Shown here: piece by piece, positions 8,694-16,533 of the stretch | Position numbering within the stretch: position 1 is the first letter of the stretch | Layout: each line of letters begins with the position of its first letter | Assembly (NCBI GenBank): GCA_019113165.1 | Contig: DXHV01000031.1 | Coordinates: forward strand, 1-42,560 | Direction: 5' to 3' | Length of the DNA stretch: 42,560 nucleotides | Origin: Candidatus Desulfovibrio intestinipullorum | GTDB lineage: Bacteria; Desulfobacterota; Desulfovibrionia; Desulfovibrionales; Desulfovibrionaceae | The notes under the pieces: model-generated | What the model saw: the letters and a program-made list of their open reading frames with translations, nothing else | Database searches by the model: none | Told to the model about the DNA's origin: nothing | Program-made: the position numbers and the translations under genes

Positions 8694-8742
8694 TAGCAAG
8701 CGTTAAGAAGCTTCAGGCGTGAAGCTTCAGGCTGCAGAACGT

Positions 8743-8778
8743 GTCCCCCTGTGCGAGGTATGCCTCGCGCAGGGGGAC
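8743..8778 (+). terminator. Strong hairpin downstream of the zraP-like gene
   Basis: 16-bp stem (8743-8758 with 8763-8778, one G-U pair) and a TATG loop. It is followed only by a short GTTT, so it may be a processing or stability hairpin as much as a terminator. A second 8-bp hairpin, AAGCTTCA-GGCG-TGAAGCTT (8708-8727), lies between it and the stop codon. Confidence 0.55.
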
Positions 8779-8953
8779 AGTGCGTTTGGGGCACACAAGC
8801 CTTGCATGCTGTATATCCTCTTTGGCGGTACCGGAACGGCTGCCAGATGACTCCAATCGGAATGTACCGTGAAAAATACCGAAAATGTGCGGTATGCAAG
8901 GAGGTATGCCGAGACTGCGAGAGACGGCAGTAGACACTTGAGGAAATAAAAAA

Positions 8954-8993
8954 AGCAGCCTTTGTAGACTGTTAGAGTCAGACAAAGGCTGCT
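8954..8993 (-). terminator. Terminator of the tRNA-Ser transcript
   Basis: 12-bp perfect stem (8954-8965 and 8982-8993). On the minus strand it is followed by a run of seven T, a canonical intrinsic terminator 13 bp after the tRNA-Ser 3' end. A short T5 on the plus side could also stop rightward transcription from the zraP-like gene. Confidence 0.85.
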
Positions 8994-9005
8994 GTCTATT
9001 TTTGA

Positions 9006-9098
9006 TGGCGGAGGAGGTGGGATTCGAACCCACGTGCCCTATCACTAGGACAACTCGATTTCGAGTCGAGCTCGTTACGGCCACTTCGATACTCCTCC
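9006..9098 (-). tRNA. tRNA-Ser(CGA)
   Basis: Class II tRNA of 93 nt including an encoded CCA (9006-9008). Acceptor stem GGAGGAG pairs with CTCCTCC; the anticodon stem CTCGA/TCGAG holds the loop CTCGAAA, giving anticodon CGA for UCG codons. It has a long variable arm and a standard GTTCGAATC T-loop. Confidence 0.95.
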
Positions 9099-9136
9099 GC
9101 AAGAGTATCTTTTGTGCAGATGGCCCTATAGAAAAC

Positions 9137-9175
9137 ATGCGCCGATGCATCCTTGTGCAGGATGGATCGGCGCAT
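9137..9175 (-). terminator. Terminator between tRNA-Glu and tRNA-Ser
   Basis: 16-bp stem with one mismatch (9137-9152 and 9160-9175) and a 7-nt loop, followed leftward by GTTTTC. It suggests the two tRNA genes are separate transcripts, with tRNA-Ser using its own promoter. Confidence 0.7.
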
Positions 9176-9184
9176 TGAAATTTC

Positions 9185-9260
9185 TGGCGTCTCCAAGCGG
9201 ATTTGAACCGCTCTTAGCGACGTGAGAGGCCGCTGTCCTAACCGGATAGACGATGGAGAC
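9185..9260 (-). tRNA. tRNA-Glu(CTC)
   Basis: 76 nt with encoded CCA (9185-9187). Acceptor GTCTCCA pairs with TGGAGAC; anticodon loop CTCTCAC gives CTC, reading GAG. The D-loop GGTTAGGA and T-loop GTTCAAATC are normal. Confidence 0.95.
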
Positions 9261-9274
9261 GTGCCGCAGAAGTG

Positions 9275-9303
9275 TTTCTAAGGAAAAGCACTTCTTCTGT
9301 CAA
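9275..9303 (-). promoter_or_regulatory. Sigma-70 promoter of tRNA-Glu
   Basis: Leftward TTGACA (9298-9303), 17-nt spacer, TAGAAA (9275-9280). Transcription would start about 7-8 nt before the tRNA 5' end, the usual arrangement for a tRNA promoter. Confidence 0.6.
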
Positions 9304-9447
9304 TAAAAATCTTTCAGATTGCCCAAAAAAGTCTTGCCTGTTGCACGTTCGTCACCTTCTGCAGGGACCAGTGCTGACCGGCGCAGCGGAAACGACAGCC
9401 CACAAGGGTCGTGATTCTGGGGACTTCTGAGTGGATACTTTGATGAA

Positions 9448-9894
9448 TTAGGCGTTGGGGCGGATGGTCAGAACCGGAACTTCGGAGTTCTTCACAACCT
9501 TTTCGGCAACGGAGCCAAACAGAATGCGGTCAATGCCCTTGCGACCATGGGTGCCCATGATGATGAGGTCAACGTTGTCCTTCTTGGCCTTGCCCAGAAT
9601 TTCGTCGGAAGCATAGCCGACCATGACTTCACCAGTAGCCTTGATTCCTTCAAAGTGCTGGGCAACAAAGGCATTCATGCTGGCCTGGGCGCCGCTGACG
9701 ATTTCGCCAACAAAGGAATGAATGTCACTCTGAGGAACCTTGAATCCGGTGTACTGGCTCAAGGTGGGGGCCACGTAGACGACTTCAACTTCTGCGTCAC
9801 ACTTGGAGGCGAAGAGAGCCGCGTACTCGGCAACCTGAGCACTATGGTCGGACAGATCGACAGCACAGAGAATCTTCTTGATGGTTACTGCCAT
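9448..9894 (-). CDS. Universal stress protein, UspA family
   Basis: 148-residue single Usp domain. It starts with the beta-1 strand KKILCAVDLSDHS and ends with the ATP-binding signature G-x2-G-x9-GS seen as GTHGRKGIDRILFGS, followed by VPVLTIRP. This is the ATP-binding UspFG/MJ0577-like subtype rather than the UspA subtype lacking the motif. Such proteins accumulate in starvation, oxygen or energy stress; the exact partner is unknown. ATG at 9894 is chosen because GGAGA lies 7 nt upstream; a TTG 15 nt earlier is less likely. The gene stands alone with a near-consensus promoter and a leader of roughly 90 nt. Confidence 0.93.
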   Translation of the reverse strand: MAVTIKKILCAVDLSDHSAQVAEYAALFASKCDAEVEVVYVAPTLSQYTGFKVPQSDIHSFVGEIVSGAQASMNAFVAQHFEGIKATGEVMVGYASDEILGKAKKDNVDLIIMGTHGRKGIDRILFGSVAEKVVKNSEVPVLTIRPNA

Positions 9895-10254
9895 GGTTTT
9901 CTCCAACAAAGCGTTAAAATGTTATGCCGCCGGAGGAATCGCCGGAACGACTCCCATGTCAGAGGCAGCAGTGAGAGCCGGATAGAAGTTTTATACCCTA
10001 CCAAAAAGATAAGTTCAACAGGCCAAAGCGCAAGGGTCTGCTACTATTTTTGGGCAGGAACTGAAGTTTGGGGACGGACGGCCTTCCCTGATGCTTTATT
10101 TGCAGAAAAAAACACTACAAATCAAAGAGATGTGGATGCTGCATAAAGCGTTCCGTTTTCTTTCCGCGTTTCAGGAACGCACTGCATTTTTTGCAGGGGG
10201 CTTATCGGGGCTCTTCACAAGAATCCCCTGCCTGGAAGGGATTCTGGGCAGGTT
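9895..10254. other. Intergenic region between usp and nadD
   Basis: 360 bp without a supported gene. It holds the usp promoter (9990-10018). Near nadD there is a GAATCCC/GGGATTC stem with a 10-nt loop (about 10221-10244), a weak candidate terminator for proA-nadD without a good T tract. Confidence 0.5.
9990..10018 (-). promoter_or_regulatory. Sigma-70 promoter of the universal stress protein gene
   Basis: Leftward TTGAAC (10013-10018), exactly 17 nt, then TATAAA (9990-9995). It is one of the best sigma-70 matches in the window and predicts a leader of about 90 nt before the ATG at 9894. Confidence 0.72.
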
Positions 10255-10926
10255 TCAGCTCCACAGATGCCGTATTTCCTCCCTGCGGGATTCCAGCATT
10301 CTGCTCACGCCCATGGGCACAAGGTAGTCTATGCAGCGTCCGAGCAGCCAGCGCTCGCGGATGAGCGAGGCACTGACCTCCAGCCAGGGCAGGGGCTGGA
10401 AGATGATGCGGCCACAGGAGCCCTCCATGCACAGGCCGTTGGCCGTCAGGGGCGTGCCAAGCCTTGTGTCCGGCCACATGTGCTGCGTGTCCCAGATGAA
10501 CTGTTCCGGGCGGTAGAAGCCCCTGGGCGCAACGACCAGGGTGCAGCGCCTGGGGATATCCAGACCGTGGTACCAGCCTGGCAGCTGCACGTAGTCCTGG
10601 CTGCCCAGCACAAAGAAGATCTCCTTGCCGGGCTCGCGTTCCTGATAGAGGCCCAGGGTGTCCCAGGTATAGGAGGGGCTTTCCCGCTCTCCTTCCAGGG
10701 GATTGCATCTGAGCCAGGGATAGGGCGCCACGGCCTCGCCAATGAGTTCGACGCGAACGGAGAAGGGCAGGACATACTGCTCCAGCTTGTGCGGCGGATG
10801 GGCGGTCGGCAAGATGTCCACCCGTTCCAGCAGGGGGCCGAAGGCTTCGTGGATTTCTATGGCCAGACGGAGGTGTCCGACATGCAGGGGATTAAAGCTC
10901 CCGCCAAGGACTGCTATAGCGTTCAT
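10255..10926 (-). CDS. nadD: Nicotinate-nucleotide adenylyltransferase
   Basis: 223-residue nucleotidyltransferase making deamido-NAD from nicotinate mononucleotide and ATP. The N-terminal signature reads GGSFNPLHVGH (family GGTFDPxHxGH, with Asn for Asp). Further motifs are LPTAHPPHK, SYTWDTL, FFVLGSQDY and the C-terminal SASLIRER for the usual SSTxIR. ATG at 10926 is chosen because it gives the standard MxxIxxxGGSF start; no clear ribosome site precedes it. A longer reading would overlap proA by 35 nt. It follows proA by 55 bp on the same strand and is probably co-transcribed. The Asn and Ser substitutions in the signature are tolerated variants in relatives as far as I can judge. Confidence 0.9.
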   Translation of the reverse strand: MNAIAVLGGSFNPLHVGHLRLAIEIHEAFGPLLERVDILPTAHPPHKLEQYVLPFSVRVELIGEAVAPYPWLRCNPLEGERESPSYTWDTLGLYQEREPGKEIFFVLGSQDYVQLPGWYHGLDIPRRCTLVVAPRGFYRPEQFIWDTQHMWPDTRLGTPLTANGLCMEGSCGRIIFQPLPWLEVSASLIRERWLLGRCIDYLVPMGVSRMLESRREEIRHLWS

Positions 10927-10981
10927 TAGTGATACGGCGTGTCTGTGTGGAGTGAACGTGTGCGGAGCAGGAGGAACGTGC

Positions 10982-12238
10982 CTACTGGCGGACCTGTCCC
11001 TGGCCCAGAACGACAAACTTGGTGGTGGTCAGTTCCAGGACGCCCATGGGCCCATAGGCATGGAGCTTGGAGGTGGAAATGCCGATTTCGGCTCCGAGTC
11101 CCAGCTGGCCGCCGTCATTGAAGCGGGTGGAGACATTGACACCGACCATGGAGGCATCGGCTTCACGGACAAAGCGCTGGGCATGGGCATAGTCGTTGGT
11201 GACAATGACATCCGTGTGGTTGGAATTGTAGCGGGCAATGTGGGTCAGGGCCTCGTCCAGATCCTTCACCACGCAGACACTCAGGATGAGATCGTGGAAT
11301 TCCATGCCGAGGTCGCCTTCCTCCTGGGGTCTGGCCGTGGCGCCGAGCAGGGGGAGGGAGCGGGGGCAGGCCCTGAATTCCACGCCGGCCTGGCCAAGCC
11401 TGTCGGCCACCATGGGCAGGAAGGCTGCCGCCACATCCTCGTGCACAAGCAGGCATTCCAGGGCATTGCAGACGCCGGGACGCTGCACCTTGCCATTGTA
11501 GACAATGTCCAGGGCCATGTTCAGGTCGGCGGAGGCGTCCACAAAGGCATGGCACACGCCCTTGTAGTGCTTAAGCACAGGCATGGTGGCCTGTTCTGTC
11601 ACAGCGCGGACCAGACCCTCGCCGCCGCGGGGGATGATGACGTCAATGTCTTCGTCCAGGTGGCAGAGTTCCGTGACCAGGGCGTGATCCGTGGACTGCA
11701 CAAGCTGGGCCGCGTCTGCCGGAAGGCCGGCATCGCTCAGGGCCTGCTGCAGCAGGGAGGCCAGATAGCGGTTGGAATTGAGGGCCTCGCGGCCGCCGCG
11801 CAGAATCACGGCATTACCGGCCTTGAGACAGAGGATGGCGGCGTCCACCGTCACATTGGGCCTGGCCTCGTAGATCATGGCAATGACGCCCAGGGGTACG
11901 CGCATCCTGCCAACCAGCAGGCCGTTGGGACGCTGCCACTGCCGCTCCATGGCGCCAATGGGATCCGGCATTTCGGCCACTTCCAGACAGGCCTTGTGCA
12001 TGTCCTCGACAATGGCAGGCGTCAGGGTCAGCCGGTTCAGGCGCGGACCGTCCAGGCCGAGCTCCCGGGCCTTCTCCACATCCTTGGCATTGACGGCCAG
12101 GATGTCCTTTCTGTGATCCATGAGCAGGCGGGCCAGATTCTGGAGAAAGAGGTTCTTGGCCGAGGGCGAGGCCGATGCAAGAAGCCTGGAGGCAGCACGT
12201 GCCTTGCGTCCCATTTCCTTGGCAATATGTGCAGACAT
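10982..12238 (-). CDS. proA: Gamma-glutamyl phosphate reductase
   Basis: 418-residue NADPH-dependent enzyme of proline synthesis, reducing glutamyl-5-phosphate to the semialdehyde. The length equals the family norm. The aldehyde-dehydrogenase-like fold shows PLGVIAMIYEARPNVT (115-130), the nucleotide-binding segment AGNAVILRGG, and the catalytic cysteine C257 in RPGVCNALE. The C-terminus contains STRFNDGGQLGLGAEIGIST, a family hallmark. ATG at 12238 has GGAG 6 nt upstream. ProB, the kinase partner, is not in the window. nadD follows in the same direction. Confidence 0.96.
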   Translation of the reverse strand: MSAHIAKEMGRKARAASRLLASASPSAKNLFLQNLARLLMDHRKDILAVNAKDVEKARELGLDGPRLNRLTLTPAIVEDMHKACLEVAEMPDPIGAMERQWQRPNGLLVGRMRVPLGVIAMIYEARPNVTVDAAILCLKAGNAVILRGGREALNSNRYLASLLQQALSDAGLPADAAQLVQSTDHALVTELCHLDEDIDVIIPRGGEGLVRAVTEQATMPVLKHYKGVCHAFVDASADLNMALDIVYNGKVQRPGVCNALECLLVHEDVAAAFLPMVADRLGQAGVEFRACPRSLPLLGATARPQEEGDLGMEFHDLILSVCVVKDLDEALTHIARYNSNHTDVIVTNDYAHAQRFVREADASMVGVNVSTRFNDGGQLGLGAEIGISTSKLHAYGPMGVLELTTTKFVVLGQGQVRQ

Positions 12239-12264
12239 GAGGAACTCCAATGTGGGGGTGGCCG

Positions 12265-12285
12265 GCCTGAAGCCTGAAGCCTGAA
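12265..12285. repeat. Tandem repeat, GCCTGAA x3
   Basis: Three perfect consecutive copies of GCCTGAA just upstream of proA. It is too short to be a recognised element; slippage is the simplest source. Confidence 0.7.
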
Positions 12286-12490
12286 TGAAGGTGGAAGAGC
12301 CGGTGTGCCTGTGGCCCCTGCTGCGGTGTGCAGCTGTTTGCGGGAACAGGGGAGGTGCGCGCAGGCAGGTCCGGACGACAGGTGAAGCGTGCCTTTTTCC
12401 GGGGCCTTTGTCCAGCAGGCAGCGCTCCTGGTCTGTCCGGAGCAGAACTGAAGGGATTGATCCCATGGACAGCTCTCGGCCAGCTCCCCG

Positions 12491-12508
12491 GCAGATCTCC
12501 AGATCTGC
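12491..12508. promoter_or_regulatory. Palindrome next to a promoter, possible operator
   Basis: GCAGATCT-CC-AGATCTGC, 8-bp perfect arms with a 2-nt centre, ending 6 bp before the candidate -35 of the potassium channel promoter. The position suits an activator or repressor dimer; no regulator can be named. Confidence 0.45.
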
Positions 12509-12514
12509 AGACTA

Positions 12515-12543
12515 TGGAAAAAAGCGGCCGCACTGGGTATACT
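12515..12543 (+). promoter_or_regulatory. Candidate promoter for the potassium channel gene
   Basis: TGGAAA (12515-12520), 17-nt spacer, TATACT (12538-12543). The -10 is good and the -35 moderate. It would give a leader of about 245 nt. Confidence 0.4.
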
Positions 12544-12794
12544 CTGCCCGAGAAATGCAGCCCTTTTTGCAGGGGCTCGGACAACTGCAGAGGACAGGAC
12601 CCTGGATTAGGACAGGACCGTGCGGGACCGTGCCGGATTGTGTGCCGGCCGTCGCCACCGTGCGCCCCGCCATCCGGCGCCCTGTCTCTTTTGCAGCCTG
12701 TGCCCCGACAACCGAGGGGCCACAGCCCAAGAGAAGACATCATCTGCCCCGGGACCCGGTGCGGCCCATGGGGGGTGGTGCAGGGGATCGGATT

Positions 12795-14558
12795 GTGCTC
12801 AAGTCGCTGGCAAGTGTTCTGACCAACCTCATTCATATACGCGAGACGCAGGATCATCAGAAGGTCTTCACGCACTTTCTGCTGGTCCTGGTCGTGGAGA
12901 TTGCCGTCTTTTCGGCCCTCTTTCACTGGATCATGCTCTACGAGGGCCGGGAATACTCCATTATCACGGGGGTTTACTGGACCTTTACCGTCATGTCTAC
13001 CCTCGGATTCGGGGACATTACCTTTACCTCCGATCTCGGCAGGATTTTTTCCATCATTGTCCTTGTCTCAGGCATTGTCTTCTTCCTGATCCTTCTGCCC
13101 TTTACCTTTATCCAGCACTTCTACCTGCCCTGGATGGAGCGGCAGAAAAAGGAAATGGTGCCCAGACGCCTGCCCGATTCCATCAGGGGCCATGTCCTCA
13201 TTGCCGGCACCAATCCCATTGCCCTCAACCTGTCCGAGACCCTGATGCGCTACGACATGAAGGCCTATCTTTTGTGCTCGGACATGCAGACAGCCCTGCA
13301 GCTCTTGAGCCAGGGCTACAAGGCCGTGCTCGGCGAACACGACGACAAGGAAACCTACAGCAAGCTCCATGCCGAGACCGCCGCCTCCCTGGTGGTCATG
13401 GATACGGACATACGCAGCGCCAACATCGTCTTCTCTGCCCACGAAGCAGCCCCCGAGCTGCCCATCGTGGCCGGGGTGGAGAGCCTGGAAGCAAGGGACA
13501 TCCTGCGCATGGCAGGCTGCAGCCGCTGCTTCCACTTTTACAGCCTGCTTGGCGAGGCCCTGGCAAGAAGGGTTATTCACCCAAGCCACCGGGTCAGCGT
13601 GCTCGGCCACTTCGGGCGCCTGGTCATCGCCGAGGCGCCGGTCATGCGCACGCCCCTGGCCGGCAAGACCCTGCTTGAGAGCGGCATACGCCACGACACC
13701 GGTGTCAGCGTGGTGGGCGTCTGGGAACGCGGCGCCTTCAGCCTGCCAAGGCCCGACACCACCTTCGGCCGCAGCACCGTGCTCATGGTGGCCGGTACGG
13801 AAGAGCAGGTGCGGGCCTTCAACAGCCTGCTCAGCAGCACGGATCAGGACATGGACGCAAGGCAGCCTGCCACCATCATCATAGGTGGCGGCAGGGTGGG
13901 ACTGGCCGTGGCCCGCAGCCTGTCCCGACGCGGCATCAATGCCCTCATCGTGGACCGCAAGCAGAACATCGATGCCGGATCCACGCCCGTCGTCTGCGGC
14001 GATGCCTCGGATCTCAGCCTCATGGAAAAGGCCGGCATCCGTACCACGCCCACCATCATTGTGACCACCCATGACGATGACGCCAATATCTATCTGACCA
14101 TCTACTGCCGCAGTCTGCGGCCCGATGTGCAGATCATCAGCCGGGCCTCTCTGGACCGCAACGTGAACGGCCTGCATCTGGCAGGAGCAGACCTTGTCCT
14201 CTCCCTGGCCTCGCTGGTCAGCGCCACGGTCATCAACCTGCTCTCGCCCAACAGGCTGCTCATGCTCAACGAGCGCCTCTCCGTCTTCCGCTCCACCGTC
14301 AGCGAGAATCTGGCTGGCATGAGCCTGGCCCGGAGCGGCATACGCGGCAATACCCGCTGCAGCGTCCTGGCCGTGCACTGTCCGGACGGCACCTCCCACA
14401 TCAACCCGGAGGCCGGCTACGTGCTTGCCAGGGGCGACACCATCTACCTTATTGGCGACAACCACGCCCAGACCCTCTACCGCAAGTACTATGGCATAGA
14501 CACGGACGTGGAGGCAGGGGAACTGCGCAAGGAGCCGCAGTGGAAGTCTGTAGTATAA
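12795..14558 (+). CDS. Two-TM potassium channel with tandem RCK (TrkA-N/TrkA-C) domains
   Basis: 587-residue ion channel. TM1 is at about 25-48, a pore helix and selectivity filter TLGFGD at 69-74 (variant of TVGYGD), TM2 at 83-107. The cytosolic part has a first RCK_N (about 132-250) whose Rossmann loop is degenerate (AGTNPIA), a TrkA_C-like domain (about 285-375), a second RCK_N with an intact GGGRVG loop, and a final TrkA_C (about 505-580). RCK rings gate potassium flux on binding nucleotides or ions, and in some bacteria RCK_C binds c-di-AMP. GTG at 12795 is preferred because AGGGGA lies 7 nt upstream; ATG at 12768 is an alternative without a ribosome site. Family call firm, start uncertain. 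Confidence 0.87.
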   Translation: MLKSLASVLTNLIHIRETQDHQKVFTHFLLVLVVEIAVFSALFHWIMLYEGREYSIITGVYWTFTVMSTLGFGDITFTSDLGRIFSIIVLVSGIVFFLILLPFTFIQHFYLPWMERQKKEMVPRRLPDSIRGHVLIAGTNPIALNLSETLMRYDMKAYLLCSDMQTALQLLSQGYKAVLGEHDDKETYSKLHAETAASLVVMDTDIRSANIVFSAHEAAPELPIVAGVESLEARDILRMAGCSRCFHFYSLLGEALARRVIHPSHRVSVLGHFGRLVIAEAPVMRTPLAGKTLLESGIRHDTGVSVVGVWERGAFSLPRPDTTFGRSTVLMVAGTEEQVRAFNSLLSSTDQDMDARQPATIIIGGGRVGLAVARSLSRRGINALIVDRKQNIDAGSTPVVCGDASDLSLMEKAGIRTTPTIIVTTHDDDANIYLTIYCRSLRPDVQIISRASLDRNVNGLHLAGADLVLSLASLVSATVINLLSPNRLLMLNERLSVFRSTVSENLAGMSLARSGIRGNTRCSVLAVHCPDGTSHINPEAGYVLARGDTIYLIGDNHAQTLYRKYYGIDTDVEAGELRKEPQWKSVV

Positions 14559-14840
14559 TAAGAATATATGGATAACCAGATATAATCATATACGAATAAA
14601 CAGAACTGTTTGGAATATCAGCACATCTCAGGGCTGAACAAAAGCCGGGGAGCAGGCATTGTGCTTTGCGGCGGATAGCGCTACGTTGCGCCGCACGACA
14701 GTACACTGTTCCCCCGGGTGTACTGATGCACATCGGCATCCTGTGAGCCGACCAGATACAACAGTTCTTCAAGGAAGAGTTTGCAGCACGCAGCTTCAGT
14801 GTCCTTGTGGTGACGTTCGTTTGAGGAGTAACAGCATCTT
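14559..14840 (+). other. ilvA leader region with two hairpins and a possible tiny leader peptide
   Basis: 282 bp. A TATAAT (14581-14586) sits in an AT-rich start but lacks a good -35. Two stem-loops follow: TGCGGCG/CGCCGCA (14667-14695) and CAGTACAC/GTGTACTG (14699-14725). Directly after the second, ATG at 14726 opens a six-codon frame, MHIGIL, with two Ile and one Leu codons. It lacks a ribosome site and no transcription attenuator with a T tract follows, so a leader function is only a possibility. Confidence 0.35.
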
Positions 14841-16376
14841 ATGGCTATGAATGATTATCTTAAGAAGATTCTCCTGAGCAGGGTCTATGACGTGGCCGTC
14901 GAAACGCCTCTGGAGCAGGCTGAAATACTGTCCAGGCGTCTTGACAATGTCGTTCTGCTCAAAAGGGAGGACACGCAGCCCGTCTTTTCCTTCAAGCTGC
15001 GCGGCGCATACAACAAGATGGCTCAGCTGAGCAGGGAAGAACTGGACCGGGGCGTCATTGCGGCCTCTGCCGGCAACCATGCCCAGGGCGTGGCCCTGTC
15101 TGCCAGGCATCTGGGCTGCAAGGCCACCATTGTCATGCCCGAGACCAGCCCCGGCATCAAGGTGCATGCCGTGGAGCGCCTGGGCGGCAAGGTGGTGCTT
15201 TCCGGCGAGTCTTTCAGCGACTGTGCCCAGAAAACGAAGGAACTCATCAAGGAGACTGGCGCCGTCTTCATTCCGCCCTTTGACGACGAGGACGTGATTG
15301 CCGGCCAGGGCACCATTGCCATGGAAATCCTGCGCCAGAACCCCGGTCCCCTGGATGCCGTCTTTGTGCCCATTGGCGGCGGCGGTCTGGCCGCCGGTGT
15401 CGGCGTCTACATCAAGCAGCTGCGTCCCGAGGTGAAGGTCATTGGCGTCGAGCCCGTGGACTCCGACGACATGCGTCGTTCCATTGCGGCCGGCCGTCCC
15501 GTGGAAATGCGCGAGGTGGGCCTCTTTGCCGACGGCGTGGCCGTGAAGCTCGTGGGCGAGAAGACCTTCGAGATCTGCCGCGACTGCCTGGACGACATCG
15601 TGCTGGTGGACACCGATGCCATCTGCAGCGCCATCAAGGACATTTTCGAGGACACGAGAGTCGTGGCCGAACCGGCCGGCGCCCTCTCTCTGGCCGGCCT
15701 CAAGGCCTATGCTGCCGAGCACGATCTGCACGGCAAGCGTCTGGCCGCCATTGTCAGCGGTGCCAACATGAATTTTGACCGCCTGGGCTATGTCACCGAC
15801 CGTGCCGCCATCGGTTCGGACAGCGAGGCCCTCATTGCCGTCGACATCCCTGAAAAGATCGGTTCCTTCAGGACCCTGATCCACAGCATTGGCAAGCGCA
15901 ACATCACCGAAGTCTGCACCCGTTTCTCCGACCCGCAGTGCGGCCATGTCCTGCTTGGCCTCTCCCTGTCCTCAGCCGGTGAAAAGCAGACCATCATCGA
16001 GGACCTGAGAAAGCAGGGCTTCGGCGTGGTGGACATGAGCGACAACGAGCTCGCCAAGCTGCACATCCGCCATCTGGTCGGCGGCAATGCACCGCTCATC
16101 AAAAACGAGAAGCTCTACCGCTTCATCTTCCCCGAGCATCCCGGCGCCCTGCTCAACTTCATCGATGCCATGCACATGAACTTCAACATTACCCTCTTCC
16201 AGTACCGCTACCATGGCGCCGACTTTGGTCGCGTGCTGGTGGGCATTGATGTGCCCCCGGAGAAGGCGGTTGCCTTCCAGGACTTCCTGGACCGCGTGCG
16301 TCTCATGGGCTACCCCTACGTGGACGAGACGAGCAACGAGGCCTACCGTCTCTTCCTGGGCTGGCACGAGATGTAG
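14841..16376 (+). CDS. ilvA: Threonine ammonia-lyase, biosynthetic type
   Basis: 511-residue PLP enzyme converting threonine to 2-oxobutanoate, the first committed step to isoleucine. The PLP lysine is K52 in SFKLRGAYNK, the phosphate-binding loop GGGGLAAG is near residue 185, and SAGNHAQG lies at about 76-83. After residue 330 come two ACT-like regulatory domains (SDSEALIAVDIPEKIGSF... and KLYRFIFPEHPGAL...), the mark of the allosteric, isoleucine-inhibited form rather than the short catabolic TdcB. ATG at 14841 is preceded by GAGGAG, but 12 nt away, longer than usual; ATG at codon 3 is even farther. It is single, ending at a strong terminator. Confidence 0.96.
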   Translation: MAMNDYLKKILLSRVYDVAVETPLEQAEILSRRLDNVVLLKREDTQPVFSFKLRGAYNKMAQLSREELDRGVIAASAGNHAQGVALSARHLGCKATIVMPETSPGIKVHAVERLGGKVVLSGESFSDCAQKTKELIKETGAVFIPPFDDEDVIAGQGTIAMEILRQNPGPLDAVFVPIGGGGLAAGVGVYIKQLRPEVKVIGVEPVDSDDMRRSIAAGRPVEMREVGLFADGVAVKLVGEKTFEICRDCLDDIVLVDTDAICSAIKDIFEDTRVVAEPAGALSLAGLKAYAAEHDLHGKRLAAIVSGANMNFDRLGYVTDRAAIGSDSEALIAVDIPEKIGSFRTLIHSIGKRNITEVCTRFSDPQCGHVLLGLSLSSAGEKQTIIEDLRKQGFGVVDMSDNELAKLHIRHLVGGNAPLIKNEKLYRFIFPEHPGALLNFIDAMHMNFNITLFQYRYHGADFGRVLVGIDVPPEKAVAFQDFLDRVRLMGYPYVDETSNEAYRLFLGWHEM

Positions 16377-16454
16377 AAGTCTGCTGCTGACGCGATGACG
16401 GCATGACTTGATGACGCCATGTCGCGACGATGCACAGGCTCGACAAAGGCAAAA

Positions 16455-16490
16455 GGGCGGTACGCTGCAGCAACCTGCAGCGTACCGCCC
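16455..16490. terminator. Bidirectional terminator after ilvA
   Basis: 16-bp perfect stem (16455-16470 and 16475-16490) with a CAAC loop, followed rightward by CTCTCTGTTTT and leftward by TTTTGCC. It separates ilvA from the convergent secretion operon. Confidence 0.9.
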
Positions 16491-16533
16491 TCTCTGTTTT
16501 CTGAAGAGTGCCTGTCAGGCCCTGGAACCGGGC

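Larger units (their letters stand above)
12239..12794. other. Divergent intergenic region between proA and the potassium channel gene
   Basis: 556 bp. Frames can be read through it but without protein-like composition. It contains a 7-bp unit (GCCTGAA) repeated three times in tandem (12265-12285), a 2-nt-spaced palindrome (12491-12508) and a candidate promoter (12515-12543). Confidence 0.5.

Noticed and set aside
12285-12794. N-terminal extension of the potassium channel up to 170 residues
   Set aside because: The extra sequence is Pro/Arg/Cys-rich without structure, lacks a ribosome site, and contains promoter-like signals; GTG at 12795 has a better context.
11814-12926. 370-codon minus-strand frame overlapping proA and the channel leader
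   Set aside because: It overlaps proA in another frame and runs into the noncoding gap; no family resemblance.
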